IMG/VR virus record: IMGVR_UViG_3300009169_000085
Coordinates: 1-26,017 of that record
Length of the DNA: 26,017 nt
Source: a virus
Strand: one strand, 5' to 3'
The notes under the pieces are model-generated. The model made no database searches and had not been told where the DNA came from. It saw only the letters and a list, made by a program, of their open reading frames with translations. Shown here one piece after another: positions 22,340-26,017 of this stretch (positions are counted from its first letter, which is position 1; each line of letters starts with the position of its first letter). A program made the translations under genes and the position numbers.

Positions 22340-22798
22340 TTAAACTCCGTGATTCGCAAATTCTTTGTGGTACTTATTGCGGACTTCAATAGCAACAAGT
22401 TCGGCAAGCTCTATGTCTTCAAACCGTCCAAAAGAACGTAATTTCTTGTTAATACGAACGGCTACACGCCATTTTTGGTGGTCTTTGCACCAAAATACAC
22501 CTTTACTGCCAGACGTATTGTTTTTCATTGTGCCTCTGTTCATAGCGTTAATAAAACTATCCGCCGCCCTAAGGTTTTCAATACGATTGTTTAATTTGTC
22601 AGTATCAATGTGATCTATTTCTTTAGGAAAATAACCGTGATGGTACAAAAACACCAATCGGTGCGCTTTGTAAATTTTATAGTCAACGCAAATAACTCGA
22701 TAACCTAGGCTGTTTATTGTGCCAGCAATTTTTCCCTTACGGATTAAATTACCGTCTTTGTAAACAAACAATTCATGTAAGCGTTTTTGGGTAACCAT
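22340..22798 (-). CDS. HNH homing endonuclease with AP2 domain
   Basis: The 152-residue protein has an HNH core (AHRLVFLYHHGYFPKEIDHI then DTDKLNNRIENLR, about residues 45-77) and a C-terminal AP2-type DNA-binding part (SGSKGVFWCKDHQKWRVAVR, about 93-130). This pair is typical of free-standing phage homing endonucleases. It sits alone between two structural genes, with a two-base gap on one side and a four-base gap on the other, as an inserted selfish gene would. The frame opens at 22849, but the domain and AGGA eight bases before the ATG at 22798 fix the start. Confidence 0.8.
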   Translation of the reverse strand: MVTQKRLHELFVYKDGNLIRKGKIAGTINSLGYRVICVDYKIYKAHRLVFLYHHGYFPKEIDHIDTDKLNNRIENLRAADSFINAMNRGTMKNNTSGSKGVFWCKDHQKWRVAVRINKKLRSFGRFEDIELAELVAIEVRNKYHKEFANHGV

Positions 22799-22800
22799 GT

Positions 22801-23172
22801 TTACAATCCTAAATTTCCCGCCGCCACGAATGTGTTTGCAACAGGACACACCAAGCTAATTACTGCATATTGTCCCATTGTACTAAACAGGCTTGAATAT
22901 GACACTAATGTTTGTCCACCAGCAGCTACAGTTACTTTACCTGCGCCGCCTTGGATAATCGTTACGCTAAAGCCAGCACCAAGACCCGCCGCACAAGTAA
23001 TTGTAGTAGCTGATCCGCTAGTGCAATAAATGATTTTTCCGTTGTCAGCAGCAGATAGAGTTCGTGAGGCTGTTGCTTCAGTAATGATACCAGCCGCAGA
23101 CAATTGGTACGATCCAGATACTAACGAGGTGTAAACCTCATTAAGTAATTTAGCTACAGCTCTTAAACTCAT
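22801..23172 (-). CDS. Small beta-rich virion protein of unknown role (123 aa)
   Basis: The 123-residue protein starts MSLRAVAKLLNEVYTSLVSG. After a short N-terminal helix, the rest is beta-rich: LSAADNGKIIYCTSGSATTI, AGFSVTIIQGGAGKVTVAAG. Such a domain is common in phage appendage proteins. No enzymatic motif is seen. It overlaps the preceding gene by four bases and lies in the head/tail block, so it is probably a minor structural or decoration protein. Confidence 0.6.
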   Translation of the reverse strand: MSLRAVAKLLNEVYTSLVSGSYQLSAAGIITEATASRTLSAADNGKIIYCTSGSATTITCAAGLGAGFSVTIIQGGAGKVTVAAGGQTLVSYSSLFSTMGQYAVISLVCPVANTFVAAGNLGL

Positions 23173-23501
23173 AGCCCTTCTCCCGGAGTAATCTCAAACG
23201 CTCCGACAGCATCAGCTTCAAACCAAGCATTAGCTGGCAATCCACCAAAGACTTCCACAGAGTTCGGCAACATACCGATAGTGTTAGCAGACGGTACACC
23301 AGCAGTCGGGACTGTCACAGTCACGTTTTGCACCGCATCACCGGGCATTGGAGCAGTCCAAGAGAAGTATTGTGTTGTACCCAAAAGGTTACGCACACGA
23401 TAGCTACTAGGATTGTTGTTGTTTGACGATTTAACTTGAACCGATGTTGTCCCGACTAAGTACGTAGGGCCAAACGGTGAAAATGGACTGTTATAAGCCA
23501 T
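23169..23501 (-). CDS. Small virion protein of unknown role (110 aa)
   Basis: The 110-residue protein starts MAYNSPFSPFGPTYLVGTTS and is beta-rich, with TVTVPTAGVPSANTIGMLPN and VEVFGGLPANAWFEADAVGA. No family is recognised. Two adjacent ATG codons exist (23504 and 23501); AGGG is seven bases ahead of the second, so 23501 is preferred. It follows a strong terminator and shares a four-base overlap with the next gene. Context suggests a capsid decoration or head-tail protein. Confidence 0.6.
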   Translation of the reverse strand: MAYNSPFSPFGPTYLVGTTSVQVKSSNNNNPSSYRVRNLLGTTQYFSWTAPMPGDAVQNVTVTVPTAGVPSANTIGMLPNSVEVFGGLPANAWFEADAVGAFEITPGEGL

Positions 23502-23518
23502 CATAATCCCTTTTTAAG

Positions 23519-23550
23519 AAAAAAGCCGACCCTTGTGAAGTCGGCTTTAT
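23519..23550 (-). terminator. Strong intrinsic terminator after the head-fibre-like gene
   Basis: A nine-base-pair stem (AAAGCCGAC at 23522-23530 with GTCGGCTTT at 23540-23548) has a nine-base loop and, on the minus strand, six Ts after the GC-rich part. It follows the head-fibre-like gene and probably reduces transcription into the downstream genes. It is symmetrical enough to work on both strands. Confidence 0.75.
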
Positions 23551-23576
23551 TTTAGCGTGATTGAGTCCTTAACGGA

Positions 23577-23813
23577 TTAAGCAATCAAGCCTTTTGCTTG
23601 CAAACGTGCAATCAAAGCGTTAACAGCCGTTGCAATCTCAGTTCCGCTAGCGGAGTTTGTGATTGTTGCGACAGTTGCGCCTTGTGCAGTTGCTGCCTCA
23701 CCATGAAAGCCGACTAGCTTTGAAGGTGATCCACCAATAATAATACCGTCTGCGGCATCGCCATTAAACAGTTGAACTGGTGTCTGGGTACTTGCTGGGC
23801 CGGGATTCGCCAT
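23577..23813 (-). CDS. Head-fibre/decoration-like protein (78 aa)
   Basis: The 78-residue protein starts MANPGPASTQTPVQLFNGDA. It has SKLVGFHGEAATAQGATVAT followed by a helical tail AVNALIARLQAKGLIA. This combination (GFHG-x-x-x-AQ, then an asparagine-leucine-rich C-terminal helix ending KGLI) resembles the trimeric core of phage head-fibre proteins. It is placed just behind the coat gene, which fits a capsid decoration or short fibre. A strong AAGGA lies before the ATG, suggesting high expression. Family assignment is by pattern only. Confidence 0.65.
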   Translation of the reverse strand: MANPGPASTQTPVQLFNGDAADGIIIGGSPSKLVGFHGEAATAQGATVATITNSASGTEIATAVNALIARLQAKGLIA

Positions 23814-23840
23814 GATAATTTCCTTTAAATTTAGATTAAC

Positions 23841-23858
23841 GGGGGACGATTAACCCCC
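23841..23858 (-). other. G/C hairpin between coat and head-fibre-like genes
   Basis: GGGGG (23841-23845) pairs with CCCCC (23854-23858) around an eight-base loop, seven bases beyond the coat stop codon. There is no T tract on the minus strand, so it is not a classic terminator; it may stabilise the coat mRNA end or pause polymerase. Confidence 0.4.
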
Positions 23859-23865
23859 CACTAAG

Positions 23866-25104
23866 TTACGCTGCGACTCGGCAAGCGAGTTCTGGATACA
23901 GAGGAGCCCAGCCGTACAGCACATCAAGACGAGTCGGGATCGAATCGTTGTTGATTGTGTACTGGCGAACGATACGCATTGACAGACCAAGTTCCTTATC
24001 GGAAGCACGACCTGCGAAATGAACACCGTCAGGCAATTCAAGGTCAGCACAAGCCAAGGTGAACGCATTTTTGTGCATTACCAAGTTCTGTGGGGAAACC
24101 TTACCAGTCTTGTCAAAGAAGTTGACAGTAGCAGTACCCGATGTTGTTGGGATAGTAACGTTCTGGAACTGACCAGCCGAAATAACAGCAGGTGAAACAG
24201 TCACGTTAAACGTTGCGCCAGTACCCGAAGCAGCAGCAGTAACAACAAAGTTACGCAGCTTGTTTGAGCCGTAAGCAGAACGGTTCTGTGGGTTAACAGC
24301 GTACACACCATCAATCGTAATCACATCACCAACGTTCAAGCTAACTGCGCCAGTCGAGGTGATGCTGATTGTGGAGGTTGAAGCCCAACCAGAGGTTAAG
24401 TAACCTGTGCCAGTTGTCGTGCTAGTTGTAGCTGTACCAGCAAACGAACCAAACTGTTGATTAACAACGTTCTGATCCATGTACCAATCCATACCACCTG
24501 AGTCACGACCCATCATGCCTTTCTTGTACTGGTCAGCAATGATGTTTGAAGGAACAAACAGACCCTTCAACGCATCAACGATTGCAGCAGACGAGAATGG
24601 CTCAATGATGCAGCTACGCTTACCATCACGGGGTGCGCCTTCGCTGTCCAGATAAGCCTGAGCTGTCAAGAATGTCAGCAGAGCGTTAGGAACAACACCA
24701 GCAGTACCTACGATGTTGGCTGTAGCGTTCTTAGCCATCAGCAGACCATCAGCGTCAATCTTGTTGGCAATCGCAGCAATAGCTGGCTTCAAAACACGGT
24801 CAGAGAAAGAATCAAGGCTCAAAGCCAAGTCTTGTGTCGTAAACTGTGTGTCAACGTGAAACTGTGTAGACAGAGTAACTGGAACTGAAGTTTCGTTAAA
24901 GTCTTCAACGTTCAGAGCTGGGCCAGTTGTACCGATAAAGCGACCGGGTTTGCGGACGTTAACGGTGTTACCGATTTTTGCACCAGCAACAGCAAATTGG
25001 TCATCGTACTTGCGCTCGACTTGACCAGTAAATGTAAGTTCGTTTTCCAAGACCATCAACGCTTCGTTACTGATCTTGCTAATGGTGAGTAGATTGTTAC
25101 TCAT
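23866..25104 (-). CDS. P22 gp5-like major coat protein
   Basis: The 412-residue protein starts MSNNLLTISKISNEALMVLE, then GNTVNVRKPGRF and VDTQFTTQDLALSLDSFSDR, all typical of P22-type coat proteins; P22 gp5 has 430 residues. Residues about 235-325 (ISITSTGAVSLNVGDVITID, FVVTAAASGTGATFNVTV) form a beta-rich insertion corresponding to the gp5 insertion (telokin-like) domain. C-terminal HFAGRASDKELGLSMRIVRQ followed by YTINNDSIPTRLDVLYGW is another family mark. It forms the capsid shell around the scaffold encoded upstream. AGGAT lies seven to eight bases before the ATG. Confidence 0.9.
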   Translation of the reverse strand: MSNNLLTISKISNEALMVLENELTFTGQVERKYDDQFAVAGAKIGNTVNVRKPGRFIGTTGPALNVEDFNETSVPVTLSTQFHVDTQFTTQDLALSLDSFSDRVLKPAIAAIANKIDADGLLMAKNATANIVGTAGVVPNALLTFLTAQAYLDSEGAPRDGKRSCIIEPFSSAAIVDALKGLFVPSNIIADQYKKGMMGRDSGGMDWYMDQNVVNQQFGSFAGTATTSTTTGTGYLTSGWASTSTISITSTGAVSLNVGDVITIDGVYAVNPQNRSAYGSNKLRNFVVTAAASGTGATFNVTVSPAVISAGQFQNVTIPTTSGTATVNFFDKTGKVSPQNLVMHKNAFTLACADLELPDGVHFAGRASDKELGLSMRIVRQYTINNDSIPTRLDVLYGWAPLYPELACRVAA

Positions 25105-25135
25105 GATAATCCTTTAATCAAAAATTAGATTTCCG

Positions 25136-26017
25136 TTACCTAATTCGCCCAGCTTTTCTGGCTTCACGCCATTGACTGTAAGTCCCATGAAACTCACCAT
25201 CGCTTCCGATAGGTGTTTCCATTGATCCGCCAGTCGATTTAAGCGGGTTAATAGGTGCAGGTGCTTTAGACCGCACAACGGGCTTGGTTTCAGTTTTCTC
25301 AAACTTAGCCTCCAGCTTCCCAATCTCACGCAATGCGCTAATCACCGTCATTTTGGACAGCTTTTCAGCGTAATCAGGATTCTCAGCTAAGTGATACAGG
25401 ATTCGTGGCCCTGCCTCACTCTCTAATAAAGCGTCACGCACTTGGTCAGAAACCATTACGTCACTAGACTCTATCATGTCTGCATAATCCGGCAGTTCTT
25501 TCTTAGTAGCCTCTAACCGATCATTCCAAACCTCAATGAGTTTTTCCTGTTCAGCTTGATACTTCTTTTCCAGCTCTGCTCGATCACGATTCTTTAACGC
25601 TTGCTCAGCGGAGTATTCAGCCAATGCTCGTGCATATTCAAAAGCATCGTTGAATTGCTCAGGTTTTGGTTCTTCGTCTAGCGACTCAACCTTTTGGGGC
25701 TGGTTACGCCTTTCTAGTTCCGCTAACCTAGTTTCCAAAGCCTCCCTAGCTTCACGTTCACGTTGTGCTTCCGCACGAGCCGCTTCACGTTGCTTAGTAA
25801 TCTCTGAAAACCGCTTTTCAAGTTTAGGGTTTTGTTTACCCGCTTTAGCTTCGTCTTCGGACTTGGGTTCACTCTGTTCCGGTGCTTGATCTGGCTCTGA
25901 ATCGTCTTCGACAACTTCAGCCGCAGTATCATCACGGTCAGCTAAACCTAACTTTTGTGCCTTAAACTCTGCAATATTTTCACTCGTTAATACTGTTCCT
26001 GCTTCACGACTCTCTGA
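25136..26017 (-). CDS. Scaffolding protein, start beyond the window
   Basis: The frame is open from the right edge to the stop at 25136, giving 293 residues without a start codon in the window. A methionine-like start at 25738 is an internal TTG (Leu) in a continuous frame and is not the true start. The protein is highly charged: a strongly acidic Glu/Asp-rich N-terminal part (about 26017-25850), a long Glu/Arg/Ala coiled coil (EAARAEAQREREAREALE), and a helical middle rich in Glu/Lys. It ends in a basic tail, TYSQWREARKAGRIR, which fits the coat-binding C-terminal helix of P22-type scaffolds. The gene is followed directly by the coat gene, as in P22. Confidence 0.75.
   Translation of the reverse strand, partial: SESREAGTVLTSENIAEFKAQKLGLADRDDTAAEVVEDDSEPDQAPEQSEPKSEDEAKAGKQNPKLEKRFSEITKQREAARAEAQREREAREALETRLAELERRNQPQKVESLDEEPKPEQFNDAFEYARALAEYSAEQALKNRDRAELEKKYQAEQEKLIEVWNDRLEATKKELPDYADMIESSDVMVSDQVRDALLESEAGPRILYHLAENPDYAEKLSKMTVISALREIGKLEAKFEKTETKPVVRSKAPAPINPLKSTGGSMETPIGSDGEFHGTYSQWREARKAGRIR

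Noticed and set aside
25114-25935. Other minus-strand frames (25114-25329, 25723-25935) over the scaffold gene
   Set aside because: They lie in a different register from the continuous 293-residue acidic/coiled-coil frame and have no domain features.
1-26017. CRISPR array, tRNA genes, insertion sequences, attachment sites
   Set aside because: No regularly spaced repeats, no cloverleaf sequence, no transposase frame with terminal repeats and no integrase/att pair could be seen by reading both strands.

Overview
The window is part of the genome (or prophage) of a short-tailed phage of the P22 type. A P22-style virion block fills about 7.3-26.0 kb on the minus strand: scaffold, coat, gp4-like and gp10-like head-completion proteins, and three ejection-type proteins. 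A lysis cassette and an early replication/recombination region fill the left 7 kb. The embedded spanin pair (inner-membrane Rz plus outer-membrane lipoprotein Rz1) means a Gram-negative host. Moderate base composition and the style of the YdaU-type replication gene and Cro-like regulator suggest a betaproteobacterial, possibly freshwater, host; this is inference. No integrase, CI-type repressor, portal or terminase lies inside the window, so temperate or lytic life cannot be decided here.

Layout, left to right. 1-434: two small minus-strand genes, one with a helix-turn-helix and cut by the window edge. 471-1542: a P-like protein and a YdaU/DUF1376 replication protein (minus). 1543-1837: a gene-free stretch with a promoter, a strongly structured leader RNA that ends in a long-stem terminator with a nine-U tract just before the ydaU ribosome binding site, a further hairpin, and a terminator behind the Cro-like gene. 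1838-2059: Cro-like regulator (minus). 2060-2151: divergent control region. 2152-4340: plus-strand recombination operon (small protein, SSB-like protein, HNH protein, PD-(D/E)XK exonuclease). 4341-4507: control region repeating the operator of the first one. 4508-5385: five very small plus-strand genes, each overlapping the next by ATGA, ending with an exported cysteine-rich microprotein. 5382-7328: lysis cassette (minus), with an endolysin that carries an apparent frameshift. 7329-12382: three ejection proteins. 12375-16517: GNAT-like enzyme, fibre-like protein, gp10-like and gp4-like proteins. 16566-17158: two small unknown proteins. 17159-22335: three receptor-binding/tailspike-type proteins. 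22340-22798: HNH-AP2 homing endonuclease. 22801-23813: three small structural proteins. 23866-26017: coat and scaffold (scaffold open at the right edge).

How it fits together. The plus strand is used only for the 2152-5385 early island. Two promoter/operator regions there share a 37-38 base element, so one regulator (most simply the Cro-like protein) probably controls both operons. Replication genes run the other way from their own promoter through the structured leader. Late genes enter from the right and run through head, tail, ejection and lysis genes with almost no gaps and many 1-4 base overlaps; a strong terminator after the head-fibre-like gene and a G/C hairpin after the coat gene probably step expression down after the most abundant proteins. 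The most novel-looking parts are the structured leader, the microprotein cascade, and a small beta-rich domain inserted in two different virion proteins.
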